Below are positions 7,973 through 17,687 of a stretch of DNA of 64,000 bases, piece after piece (positions within the stretch are counted from its first letter, which is position 1; each line of letters opens with the position of its first letter). The position numbers and the translations under genes are program-made. The DNA is from Corallium rubrum (taxonomy: Eukaryota; Cnidaria; Anthozoa; Scleralcyonacea; Coralliidae). A model generated the notes under the pieces. It was not told where the DNA came from, searched no databases, and saw only the letters and a program-made list of their open reading frames with translations. Location of the stretch: positions 8,948,620 to 9,012,619 of the forward strand of contig OZ036010.1 of the NCBI GenBank assembly GCA_964035015.1, written 5' to 3'.

Positions 7973-9487
7973 ATGGATGATACTGTATTTGACGACTTTG
8001 GAAACAATCCTCCTGAACATGGTGAAGGGTATGGTGAAGAGCGGCCAGAATCTGATAACCTGTTAGATCAGGCTGAAGGTCCTTATGCTGAGACTGCATG
8101 GATTGATGATGATGTAGACTATAGGACTAAAGACATTTCTGTTGTTAGGGAAATTGGAACTAAGGACAATATTAAGAATTTCGTTAACAGTATGATAACT
8201 AGAAAAGGTGACATCAGCAAAAGAATGTCAGATGGTAATCGTAGGAATGTGGCAAAACTTATTAGATCGTTTATAGCCTTAACTGATGGTAAGGCTGATG
8301 GTGAGAACGGAAGGCCCCTACTAAATAATGAGGATGGTCTCAGAATAATCCATAATAGCTCTTTCTCGAGAGGTGGGGCTGTCAAACTTGGTGGTCTCAC
8401 AGTCACTCTCAGCTATAGAGGTGTGGAAGTTAGGGAGATTAATACAAGTAAATCCACTACGAGAAAGCTGAATGTCGGTTCATCAAATGAGCTGGAGTTT
8501 ACCAGACTAGTTGAGAATACATTCATAACCACACGTAATGTGGTTAAGTCGCTCGTAGATAAGATGGCAGTAAGTGAGGAAGTCGTTACTGGGGTGGTTG
8601 ATGAGGATGAATATCCTGAACATACACCCGAGATAATCGAAAGTATGGTCAGGGAAAAGAGTAAACACTACAAGAAACCAAAGCCAGGGGAAAGGATAGG
8701 TAGACTTATTAATGACCTTAATGACACCACCATTTTTGATGGAACTGGTACTGACTCAATTTATCTGCCAGATATACCTGAAAGTGTAACAATGGAAATA
8801 GTTGAGTCATCTATTTCAGAGATCAGTGGGAGGTTACATGAGAGGGTTAGCGAGCTGACAGAGCAGGAGATCCGTGAGTTCGCAGGAATTCTAAACCCTC
8901 AGGGGGATGCTAACACTAAGATAAGGGCATTGGACCAGATGGCTGATGAGTATAGACTGAAGGCCCTCAGAGAGGCTGACCCGCTTAAGGAGCAGCTGTA
9001 TAAGAATATTCAGAAGGTTGCCGAGCTGAAGAGTGATTTGGTACGTATCACTGAAAAAAGTGTCTCTCCTGTCCATAGTGAAGCCAGGGTAGTGTTTGAG
9101 GAAGAGGTTGATAATAACGAGAGCATAAAAGATCTTTCTAGGTTAGAGCGATTTAAGAAGTGGATGAAGGAGAACTGGCTTGGTGCTACATCACTTGCTG
9201 TTGGCCTGGCTAGCATTCTGACGACTGTGATCATAGGGTTGCGTCAAAATATTAAAAGGGGTGCTAACGCTGTCGGATCATTCGGACGGTCGGTCTATAA
9301 TACCTTTAGGAATCTGGCAAAGAGACTTGGTCCAGTGCTAGGCCCTATTATCATGGCTGTCGGTAACCTGGTAGTTGCTCTGCTAAAGTATGGTGCTATG
9401 GGGTTGGCCTGGTTGGCCAGCAATCTGTGGGTGTTGGTTCTGGCGATCGTATGGATGGTTTATGATAGGTATGGAAAGAAGAAATAA
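7973..9487 (+). CDS. Large conserved protein with hydrophobic, Gly-rich C-terminus
   Basis: 504 aa. An acidic N-terminal half is followed by a conserved helical region and the segment RLERFKKWMKENW. Then come a hydrophobic helix (about residues 400-422), a basic Gly-rich linker, and a long hydrophobic C-terminus ending in VYDRYGKKK. The element B homologue (45418-46677, 419 aa) matches from the helical region onward but has a shorter N-terminal part. A soluble region plus membrane-active C-terminus beside the capsid gene recalls adenovirus/adintovirus virion proteins of pVI or pX type. That is inference; no motif proves it. Confidence 0.55.
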   Translation: MDDTVFDDFGNNPPEHGEGYGEERPESDNLLDQAEGPYAETAWIDDDVDYRTKDISVVREIGTKDNIKNFVNSMITRKGDISKRMSDGNRRNVAKLIRSFIALTDGKADGENGRPLLNNEDGLRIIHNSSFSRGGAVKLGGLTVTLSYRGVEVREINTSKSTTRKLNVGSSNELEFTRLVENTFITTRNVVKSLVDKMAVSEEVVTGVVDEDEYPEHTPEIIESMVREKSKHYKKPKPGERIGRLINDLNDTTIFDGTGTDSIYLPDIPESVTMEIVESSISEISGRLHERVSELTEQEIREFAGILNPQGDANTKIRALDQMADEYRLKALREADPLKEQLYKNIQKVAELKSDLVRITEKSVSPVHSEARVVFEEEVDNNESIKDLSRLERFKKWMKENWLGATSLAVGLASILTTVIIGLRQNIKRGANAVGSFGRSVYNTFRNLAKRLGPVLGPIIMAVGNLVVALLKYGAMGLAWLASNLWVLVLAIVWMVYDRYGKKK

Positions 9488-9502
9488 GATATAACTTAGT
9501 CT

Positions 9503-10738
9503 ATGTTGCAGGAAGATAGAATCACTCCAAGCTACAAACTAAAGAAACCAGACAGTAGTAAGAAAGGCACTAGGAGAGTAGTCGACGTAACATTTAACCC
9601 AACACATATATCCTCTGGTCAGGACCTGTATGTAAAGCTGTCGACACTACCGGTTAATCATGTACTAATCCCTGGTAGTAGGATGCTTACATTCACCCTG
9701 AAAAATGGAAATAAGGAGTCATACCATCAGAACAACCTTAAGTCCACCCTGTTCAAGCAGGTAACCCACAAGCTTAATGGGGAAATATATAGGGACCTGA
9801 ATGAAGCCCATGTTCTTAGGTGTTATGAGGACCTTTGGTCTAAGTCAAAGCGGGTTGGAAAAATTGATCAAGGTCTTGGCGGGAGTGTTAATCTTGCTAA
9901 GCTTAGAAGTCAAGATGCAAGTGGTGACTCTAGTGTAGCTGGTGATGTCCTTGTGAATGGAATCTATGGTGACAGGTTCACAATACCTATTGATGACGAC
10001 TGGCTTAGTGAAAATGGGGCTATCTATCCCCAAGCATTGCAGAACACACATGAGACCATACTAAAGATCAACACACCAGCTAATGTGTTACTCCCCGGAG
10101 GCAGTGGTAAGGCTGTGCCAGCAAGCTTCAGACTTGATAACCTTAAGCTGAGGTATGAGACAGTCGAGAATGAGATGCTAGCAGGTGAGGTTGAGGGGAT
10201 TTACAGCAGGGGGAAGTCTTCCTATTACAGTCATGCCACCCTGGTTAAGACCTTTCCAGTTACTGCTGCAAGCACAAAGATTCATGAGAATGTGAACTTA
10301 CCAAGGAAGTCCCTTAGAAATATCGTAATGATCTTTAAAAGAACCACTGATGGAAGTGAGTCTTTCTACTACCCATCTATTGAAAGTGTTAAGATAAGCT
10401 TCCAGGGCCAGCCAAACTTCCTGTATACACAGTCGATGAAGAAGTACGATTTCTTCAGTGAGGCTAGTCGTGTGTTCTTCCCAAGTGATGACAGGTTTGA
10501 TAGGAATGTTAGTGAGGTGAGTTTCTTCAGTGATAAGTTTGCCCTGGTCTGTGACTTCTCAACAACAGCGTTAAAGAGAGTACAGGGTCAGGGTGTGAAG
10601 CTAACTGATACACAGAATGGAATACTTATCGAGGTTGAGAAAAGTGCCGGGACCACTGCCTGTACCTGCTACCTTTACGTGCTGTCGGATGGGTTAATAA
10701 ACCTGGCTAATGGTCAGCTTCAGTCTATTCAGTATTAG
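9503..10738 (+). CDS. Putative major capsid protein (element A)
   Basis: 411 aa, without membrane segments, rich in beta-prone stretches. It is collinear with the 413-aa element B protein (44159-45400): shared blocks include FNP..I..GQDLY, NLPRKS.R.IVMIF, Y..IESVKI...G.PN and the end VLSDGLINL. In Polinton-like elements the double jelly-roll capsid protein is a protein of this kind lying between the penton-like gene and the packaging ATPase. Position, size and conservation support the call; a structure prediction would decide it. It is preceded by TTAGTCTATG at the start codon. The frame is intact, unlike several neighbours. Confidence 0.55.
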   Translation: MLQEDRITPSYKLKKPDSSKKGTRRVVDVTFNPTHISSGQDLYVKLSTLPVNHVLIPGSRMLTFTLKNGNKESYHQNNLKSTLFKQVTHKLNGEIYRDLNEAHVLRCYEDLWSKSKRVGKIDQGLGGSVNLAKLRSQDASGDSSVAGDVLVNGIYGDRFTIPIDDDWLSENGAIYPQALQNTHETILKINTPANVLLPGGSGKAVPASFRLDNLKLRYETVENEMLAGEVEGIYSRGKSSYYSHATLVKTFPVTAASTKIHENVNLPRKSLRNIVMIFKRTTDGSESFYYPSIESVKISFQGQPNFLYTQSMKKYDFFSEASRVFFPSDDRFDRNVSEVSFFSDKFALVCDFSTTALKRVQGQGVKLTDTQNGILIEVEKSAGTTACTCYLYVLSDGLINLANGQLQSIQY

Positions 10739-10741
10739 TGT

Positions 10742-11337
10742 ATGGATAAGCCAGAGACTATTCTGATAGTTGGGCCATCTGGATGTGGTAAAACTTACAC
10801 ATTGCTTAACGAAATACTTTCTGTAGAGTATAGTAAGTATTTTGACTTCATCATAATACTCTGTCCTACACTGTGGATAAATATGACATACCTAGACTGG
10901 GGATATCTTAATAGCGACCCAGATGTCATCGGACTTAGCATAAGCCCAGATAGACTAGACCCTGTTATTGAGGCTATAGTAAAAATTTACTCCGGATCTA
11001 AGACTGCTGTAATAGTTGATGACATGAGTAATACAGGTGATCAACATCTTAACGACGGCATGCTGGCTTTTTATCATACAGTGGCAGGCATCATAATATC
11101 ACATTGTTCATTCTAACGCAAAAGCTAAACAGTGTCGCGACTGGTATAAGGGACAACACCACCAGACTGTTATTTTTCAGTACGCATAACAGGAGAAGTA
11201 TGAAGGTGCTGAGGGATGAGTTTTTTGGACATATAGCAGACGATGAAATGGAAAAGTCTATCATTGCGCAGCTTGCCACCGGTAAGTACCTTGACATTAA
11301 ACTCAGTGCGCAGCCTCCGACCTACGAGGTTAAATGA
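10742..11337 (+). pseudogene. FtsK/A32-type genome-packaging ATPase, frameshifted (element A)
   Basis: The first frame (10742-11116) carries a Walker A motif (GPSGCGKT, residues about 11-18) and a Walker B strand (TAVIVDDMS). The second frame (11104-11337) continues the C-terminal part seen in element B. The element B gene (43550-44158) is one frame of 202 aa, so A has a frameshift around 11095-11116. Such ATPases pump DNA into capsids. The broken gene suggests element A can no longer package itself. The start ATG lies inside TTAGTGTATG, which also contains the capsid gene's stop. Confidence 0.75.
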
Positions 11338-11352
11338 AACATAACCTAATGT

Positions 11353-11889
11353 ATGCCTAAGAGGGAAGGTAAGCGCAGTAAAAATGAGCCAGTTGTTATT
11401 GAAGATGATGAAGCTATCGAAAAGCTAGTTGATGAGCTTCAGGTTGCGGAAGAGAGTATCGCTAAAACCACCATAAACACTGACGTCGACACCAGGCGCG
11501 AGGAACTTATAGTTGCGTCTGATGATGCATGGTACATTACCCAGAAGTCCGGACATATAAGAAAATGTAGTGAGAAGACATTAGACAAAATTTACAAGGC
11601 CTATGAAGCTAAAAGGAAGAAGGACGCAGACGGGTTCCTAACAGATTTACTAATAAGTCAGTTCTCAACAATGCTTGGTGGCCTTGACGCAATTGAGGAT
11701 CCTGTTGCGCTAACAGATGAACTTAAAAGTAATGGTATACTGAGAAAAGATGTTGAGAGTATTATATCAGTAGTTAGCCCATACATACCCCTAATAGGAT
11801 TACTTGGAGGTGTTGCTATAACTGGTAAGCATATATACCAGCATAAGAATAGTACACAACCTATAGTATATGAACAAGACCCTAAGTAG
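11353..11889 (+). CDS. Conserved protein with C-terminal hydrophobic hairpin (element A)
   Basis: 178 aa. A basic, charged N-terminus is followed by a helical domain with the conserved pattern K.YEAKR...A..FLTD.LIS.FS..LGGLDA. The C-terminal hydrophobic segment (about residues 143-165) contains SPYIP..GLLGG. The element B homologue at 42958-43545 has the same plan. It directly follows the packaging ATPase in both elements, so it may be a virion or maturation factor. No catalytic motif is visible. Its end overlaps the next gene's start by 20 bp. Confidence 0.6.
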   Translation: MPKREGKRSKNEPVVIEDDEAIEKLVDELQVAEESIAKTTINTDVDTRREELIVASDDAWYITQKSGHIRKCSEKTLDKIYKAYEAKRKKDADGFLTDLLISQFSTMLGGLDAIEDPVALTDELKSNGILRKDVESIISVVSPYIPLIGLLGGVAITGKHIYQHKNSTQPIVYEQDPK

Positions 11890-13302
11890 ATTCTTCGCTA
11901 AGTACCCATATGCTGACAAAAGTAAGTTTATAACTAGCTCGGTATTTGGTAAGACAGAACCAGGCGTGTTCTTCGGGCCTGTCGGTGCTGATGGTACATA
12001 CATCTACACCGAGGACCAGGAATTCAAGAGTAACAAAAGCTACACTAAGTACCTAACAGCAGATAGGCCGCCGCCAAGATTCCCAAAAATATGGCTAGGT
12101 GGTGGTACTGTGCAGAAAGTCCAGGGTAAGCGACATTGGGAGAAGGATGTTGAGGGAAAACACGACTTCTCAAAGTTCACATACTTATCAGAAAATGTTA
12201 TAGACTATGACCTTAACAATTTCAGGATCTATGTTAACGACCATAACTTTTTCATGTCTAAATTACCAGTACTTAACCCAGGAAATAGGACGGATATTGC
12301 TGTGTGGTGGAATAACAACGAACCTTACTACCAGTTAATCTTCGCTGTCTACCTAAGTACGTACTGCTGTGGTGTTGGGGTTGAGCATCTAAAGTTCTCC
12401 GATGATGTTTATCCAGTGGTTACGTCTATTATGCGCTTCCATGTGTACTTCACTACCCGACGTATACTAAGACGTCTTATAAAGGAAAAGAAAAGTGATC
12501 TAATGAGGGAATTTGGTGCTGGGAAGGATGTAATCGACAATATGGATAATATACCTAGAGAGAAAAAGTTCTTGATTAATCCACACTCTGGTCAGCATCA
12601 TGACCGTGCATTTAAGGAGTGGATGTGGCGTCTTAACCCTGATTATAAAACACACTACAGAAGGTTCATACCACTTAAGACAGATGGTTTTACCAGGATA
12701 GGGCTACAATATATAAACGAGTCTATCGAGGCTTATGTCTATGCAGTGCTAGGCTCTCAAGCTAAAACAAGGGTAAGTATCGTTAAGAAGGGTGCTGGAA
12801 GTCTGGAGTCACAACAGGAATTCAGAGTCCTCGTAAATGACGCCGTCGTTAACTACTTCTGTTAGCACTTGGATTCTGAATATGAACAGATCAATATCAG
12901 ATACTAACGTAACCCAGAACTTGGCCATAAGTCCTGACACATGGTTAGTGCCAGGGTCACTCACAATACTGAAGAAATTAAAAAATTATCGGATATAACA
13001 ACTTACTCAAACACGCGTCTGATGCTATGAAATTTGGTATTAACTCTAAAGTAAACTACCAGCAGGTTGTCCATAGGCAGCCAAAGAAGATACACCATGA
13101 ATATGTCCCACATCTGGAAACATTAGATGAGGAACCGGAAAAGCCACCTCATAAGGAAAATGCAATCTTCCATACACCTGGTACAAACACTGATAATGTA
13201 GCCATCCACACACCTGGCACAAACACGACGGATAATGAGCTGGGGATTATCTTAGTTGTAACAGCTGTGGCCGGATATCTGTTCAGTAAAAACGTCCTGT
13301 AG
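11870..13302 (+). pseudogene. Large conserved element protein, broken by frameshifts (element A)
   Basis: The homologue in element B (48504-50069) is one 521-aa frame. In A the first 331 codons (11870-12865) match, then the frame is lost near 12860. The next stretch continues in another frame to about 12998, and the final 91 codons (13027-13302) match again. Shared landmarks are WLGGGTVQKVQGKRH, DYDLNNFRIYV and YCCGVG.EHLKFS. The last part carries two HTPGTNT repeats and a C-terminal hydrophobic helix (GIILVVTAVAGYLF). The family is conserved but I do not recognise its function. In B this gene is divergent from the integrase, not at the end of the capsid block. Confidence 0.65.
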
Positions 13303-14163
13303 TGAACGAGTGGTTGGGCGTTTTCTGAGTAAAAAAGGTGGTGCTAGTGACTAAACCAGCTGAAATTCCAAATTTTCTCTTATGCTAGTATAGGCTGTGA
13401 ACATAGGGCTTTAAAAACGCCGGCATTTGACATATTTCTCTCCGTACAGGCAAAAGGAGGTTTCTTTAAGTCTGCGGACTACTTCATAAAATCTGACTTG
13501 GATTCTGTGAAGACTTATATTTTGGAAGATCGGTGGCAACCGACTGGTCTGGTGAGTTGGGGGCAAAATAAACTGGTCATTTGTTGGAAGGTTTTATCTG
13601 ACTCACAATAGACTTTACACTGGTGACTCCTGGTATGATTGCGGCCCAGCACCTCGCCTTCGGCTCGGTGTGGCCGCCTGGACTCCAGGTTGCCTCTGTT
13701 CGGAGCTGTTGTGTGGTGCTAGGTAAATGACCATACGGATGACCTGACCTAGGTGACTCCAAGAAGTAAGGGGGCGTCCCACTTAGCATAAGCTCTGGCC
13801 ATCGCCAAACCACTTGGTCGCTGTTGTCTTTTCCACCGTACCTGATTTAAACATGGAAAAAAGTGGTGCATGCAACTAACCAAAAACATCCCTGGGAATA
13901 GTCCACGCCTTGGAGCGGTTAAGCGTCCCACCAGCGGACGAGCTGACGGTCAAAAAGTGATGGTACCGGTAGTAGCACAAAATGTGGAATCGCCGATAGG
14001 GCCACTTCCGAAAAAAGAAAAAAGTGATGCATGTGGCTAGTTTTAAAACACCCCGGGAATAGACAAAAACCTCGTCTACGCCTAGGGGAGGAGAGGCATC
14101 CCTGTCGTAGGGATCCAGATAAACTGTGCTGGTGCCCCCATATCCTATACTACTTGCGTAGCC

Positions 14164-14453
14164 GGGGCACAGAATAGTAATACAACCAGAAGTCCAACTC
14201 GCGTCGGAACCTTTGAAGTTTATGTCCTCGCGCATGTCGCCTCGCGCATCTTGATTCCTCGCCATCCTGGCAAGTTCCCCCGGCAGTTTGGTCCTTCAAA
14301 AGAAGGTTAAAACTGCCGGGGGAACTTGCCAGGATGGCGTAGGATGGCGTAGAATGGCGTCGGATGGCGTAAAATATCGCGCCTGCGCATTGAAGAAATG
14401 CGGACAAGTTTTCACTTGAGTTGGACTTCTGGTTGTATTACTATTCTGTGGCC
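14164..14453. repeat. Foldback element with nested inverted arms
   Basis: Outer arms at 14164-14200 and 14418-14453 and inner arms at 14262-14290 and 14309-14337 are inverted copies; the inner pair is essentially perfect over 28 bp. A short tandem repeat of the type GATGGCGTA follows the inner arm (14331-14371). No coding capacity; probably a non-autonomous DNA transposon. Confidence 0.7.
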
Positions 14454-14487
14454 GGGGGGGCTCCCTTTTATGCGCTCGCTCCGTGTT

Positions 14488-14949
14488 TAATTAGAAAACA
14501 AAATCAAGAATATAAATAAGTTTTGTGGAAACACCACGTAAAATATTTCTTTGCGTGGTGTTATATTACTTTATCGCCATGAAAACGTTCAAAGAATTAA
14601 AAATCAAGAATAATTGTCAGTTGTTTGCTGTACAAGCTGTGTTAGTTAGTAATACTCAGAAAAATTATTACTAACATCAAGCTGCAATTTCTGAAACTAA
14701 CTAAAAATCAAGAATGTTCTCCGAATAGGGCACACCACATGCTGTTTAATGGCTGTCCTTCCTGAGAAATAGTGCGATGTTTTGCAATCTCAATAGATTC
14801 CCTTGTTCTTCGCGTGAAGTATTGCTTGTCGCTGGATAAGAGTGACGACTCTTCCCACTTAACACGATGGTCATACTTCCAATGACAGCCATTAAACAGC
14901 ACGTGGTGTGCCCTATTCGGAGAAAATTCTTGATTTTGTTTTCTAATTA
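14488..14949. repeat. Nested inverted-repeat (MITE-like) element
   Basis: TAATTAGAAAACAAAATCAA at 14488 is repeated inverted at 14926-14949. A second pair of about 54 bp lies at 14704-14757 and 14884-14937. Non-coding; read as one MITE inside, or recombined with, another. Confidence 0.6.
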
Positions 14950-15125
14950 ATAAAATTAACGTGATACGCCATTGTATTCTTACGTGATTTAATTGATCAG
15001 TTGCTTAGTTTATAAATGACGTGAGCCAACAACTTGTTGTCACTGCTCTGATGAAGGCCTGAGTCAACAGCCCAAAAGCTTAGCAAAGAAATATTTTACG
15101 TGGTGTTTCCACAAAACTTATTTAT

Positions 15126-15270
15126 ATTTTACAAAATTTGTTAAAAATCCTAGAATTTCACAGGACGGTCTGCGAAGATGAAATAGGAGAGCCAGAGGTC
15201 CTCCCTTTCTCCCATTTCATCCTCCCAAACCGTCCTGTGAAATTGTAGGATTTTTCACAAATTTTGTAAA
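15126..15270. repeat. Short inverted-repeat element (145 bp)
   Basis: Arms of about 43 bp (15126-15169 and 15227-15270) are nearly perfect inverted copies around an unrelated centre. Non-coding MITE-like element. Confidence 0.7.
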
Positions 15271-15431
15271 TCAGCATCGCATGTGCTTAGCTCTATTACA
15301 TGTAGTTCTCAAACTCATTAATAATTCATGAGGAAAACATAATGGTATCAGTTACCGAGACGTTGTTGTGAATTGTGGTAATAAACGCCCACAATTAATT
15401 CTTTGAACGTTTTCATGGCGATAAAGTAATA

Positions 15432-15597
15432 TAAATAAGTTTTGTGGAAACACCACGTAAAATATTTCTTTGCTAAGCTTTATAAATGACGTGAGCCAAC
15501 AGTTTGTTGTCATTGCTCTGATGAAGGGCTGAGTGAACAGGCCGAAAGCTTAGCAAAGAAATATTTTACGTGGTGTTTCCACAAAACGTATTTATAT
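15432..15597. repeat. Inverted-repeat element; related arms at 14513-14555 and 15077-15128
   Basis: The arms contain GTTTTGTGGAAACACCACGT and its inverse and extend to about 50 bp. The same arm sequence occurs at 14513-14555 (forward) and 15077-15128 (inverted), so two members of one MITE family lie here, one of them interrupted by other elements. Confidence 0.65.
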
Positions 15598-15940
15598 AAA
15601 CGCCCATAAATTAAGACAAGTTTTACCTCAAATTTCTCTTTAAACACTGATTTGTTTGAGAAGCTATACCATACACTGAAAACACCTCGAAGTGAGTTAA
15701 AAAACTCGGTTATCACCTAGTTTTTCAACACATTTCTCGGTGTTTTGAAATCAGATAATAAATGGTTTTTCGTGTATGATATATTACATCAACAATCATA
15801 AAGGACTTATGCAGCGAAAACTAAGTTCGGGAGACTCGCTTCGTTTAAAAGAACGTTTGAAGTTATAAAGATTAACCTTTGCAGCTCTTCCATATCGTAC
15901 CGTTCGTTCTTTAGATATTGAGATTTGTTTTATTTATCAA

Positions 15941-16093
15941 ATAAAACATAAAGCTCCGTGCATATGTACTCTTATAAAGGCACGTTTGACGTCATTTGAA
16001 CACGAAAGAAGTTGAGTAGAGTGAAGTTCGTGTTCAAATGACGTCAAATGTACCTTTATAAGAGTACATATACACAGGAGCGATATGTTTTAT
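15941..16093. repeat. Palindromic element (about 150 bp)
   Basis: Arms of about 63 bp (15941-16003 and 16027-16093) are inverted copies with few mismatches and a loop of about 20 bp. Non-coding. Confidence 0.7.
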
Positions 16094-16268
16094 TTGTTTT
16101 ATAAAATAAGAAGAGGAAAAATCAAACTAAAAGTGAGGTAGTTTAGGAATTTGGCGGGCTTTTCCGGCCAGCTGACGCCATTCTACGTCATTCATGATCT
16201 ATGTTCTCTTATAAATGCACGGAGCCCAGCCAATCAGAGCGTGCGTAGAGGGCACCTTATTTTATAAA

Positions 16269-16545
16269 TGTAAATAACGTCACTTAGACGTCATATTGCA
16301 AATGACTTGTTAGGAAATCTTGAATATCAATTTTAAATTATTTAACGAAATCACTTTTAACTGCGCATGTGCTTCTGTGTATCGCAGAACATGAAAATTT
16401 TCAAGTGATTTACTTTAAGGGGTCATACACAAAATACGGGACGCTTTTTTCGCAATTTTTTACTACCCCCTACCCCCCTGTGACAATCTGTGACGGTTGG
16501 CATTACCCCCCATCGAAAATTACGTGACTCTGAGCCCCCCCCCCC

Positions 16546-16589
<44 letters not shown>

Positions 16590-17064
16590 TACACACCAAA
16601 TTAATATGCAGTAATTCGAGAGCATGAGAGCATGTGCTGGATCTACATCTACAATTTTGGACTGAGCCTTCAGGATCTAGTGTCAGCGATCACTCAACTT
16701 TCACGGTAAATACTTAATGCTAGCTCCAAGATATCGTTTGTGGTATAGAATGAGGATTTGCAACTCTACAATAAATTCTCAACATTAACATTTAACATGG
16801 TCTTGTTTAATTTCAGCCTCTCCGTCACGTGACAGTGATTTTATATACTTAGCGCTTTAGAATATTTATAGTTTTAGCGCTTTATAAATGAAAAAATAAT
16901 AAAAAAAAATAAATGTAAATTATTTGTGATACCCCCTCCCCCCTTGCGACATTGTGACTATTGTTCAAACACACAACCCCACCCCCCAAAGTGTCACGTA
17001 TTTTGTGTATGGCCCCTAAATGAAGTCATTATGCAGTATGACGTCTAAGTGATGTTATTTGCAT
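16269..17064. repeat. Nested inverted-repeat element containing an (AC)n microsatellite
   Basis: Outer arms at 16269-16306 and 17024-17064 enclose a second inverted pair (about 16418-16440 and 16998-17019, around GGTCATACACAAAATACG). Inside is a C-run plus (AC)n tract at about 16536-16586. No gene is visible. Confidence 0.6.
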
Positions 17065-17079
17065 ATCACGCGAATCTTA

Positions 17080-17151
17080 GACCTGCGCTAAACGTCGCAC
17101 AATAGACGAATTTAATCGGGTTTATTTCGACGAAGCTGCGACGTATAACTC
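17080..17151. mobile_element. Left piece of the interrupted host MITE
   Basis: This sequence matches, in reverse complement, the end of the uninterrupted element at about 37180-37566. The match breaks exactly at 17151 and resumes at 29305, so the 12.15-kb array lies inside this MITE. Confidence 0.75.
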
Positions 17152-17405
17152 CAATCCTGGAAAAAAATTCGTAGACTTTTTGAATTTTTATACTATTTCC
17201 CCCTCCCCCCCTACACAATGTTGGTATTTAGACGATATGACTTGCAAAATCGACTTTACCTTAACCAACATTGTGTAGGGGGGAGGGGGGAAGCAATTTT
17301 AGGGCATTAAGCGCATGAGTTTGGAGGAGTACGCATATTTTCATGACGTATTCTTAAATTTAGATATAGTTTTCAAAAAGTCTACGGGTATTTTTTCCAA
17401 GATTG
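17152..17405. repeat. Terminal repeat T1 of the Rep/transposase array
   Basis: 254 bp. It begins CAATCCTGGAAAAAAATTCG and ends in the imperfect inverse (...TTTTTTCCAAGATTG), giving outer arms of about 34 bp. A nearly perfect inner stem of about 28 bp follows: a pyrimidine-rich strand ending ACACAATGTTGGT (17198-17227) pairs with the strand starting ACCAACATTGTGTAGGG (17264-17291). A single strand could fold into a two-tier hairpin, as in the ends of some linear single-stranded DNA viruses. Confidence 0.8.
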
Positions 17406-17534
17406 TCTCTAAATCCAAAAACAAATTGAGAATGGGAGACTAAATGTTTAGACCATAGAAATTTTTCAATTTTATGATATTGCTAGACTGAGAACAAAAA
17501 GCAACAAAGGGACTAGAAAAAACAATGTATATAC

Positions 17535-17580
17535 GTTTCGGGGGGGGGGGGGGGGGGGGGGGGTGGCGGTTGGTGGCAGG
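17535..17580 (+). promoter_or_regulatory. G-tract upstream of Rep (unit 1)
   Basis: An uninterrupted G-run followed by GGTGGCGGTTGGTGG lies about 110-150 bp upstream of the Rep start. The run length differs between units (longest here, shorter at about 21504 and 25469). A matching C-rich tract lies upstream of the transposase gene at the other end of the body, so both genes are preceded on their coding strand by G-runs able to form four-stranded DNA. Confidence 0.4.
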
Positions 17581-17687
17581 GCTATCTCGCGGGCTCAGCC
17601 AGCTTCGATACGATGATGGCTGAAATGCGTATTCTTCTGTGTGGTAAATTAAATCTGCTATTTACGAGTTAGCTACGGCTTCACTTA

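Larger units (their letters stand above)
13303..17079. other. Gene-free region built of nested inverted-repeat elements
   Basis: I see no convincing gene here. The open frames present fall inside inverted repeats. The right end of element A must lie near the start of this region, but no terminal repeat can be assigned because only one end is in the window. The individual palindromic elements are listed separately. Confidence 0.6.

Noticed and set aside
13577-14407. Minus-strand open frames of 60-130 codons
   Set aside because: They overlap the foldback element and show no family similarity or gene-like context.
15510-15565. Hammerhead-ribozyme-like CTGATGA...GAAA in a MITE (also a variant near 15049-15080)
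   Set aside because: CTGATGA and GAAA are present and a short stem can be drawn, but no proper stem III or cleavage position follows, and the second copy has lost the GAAA.
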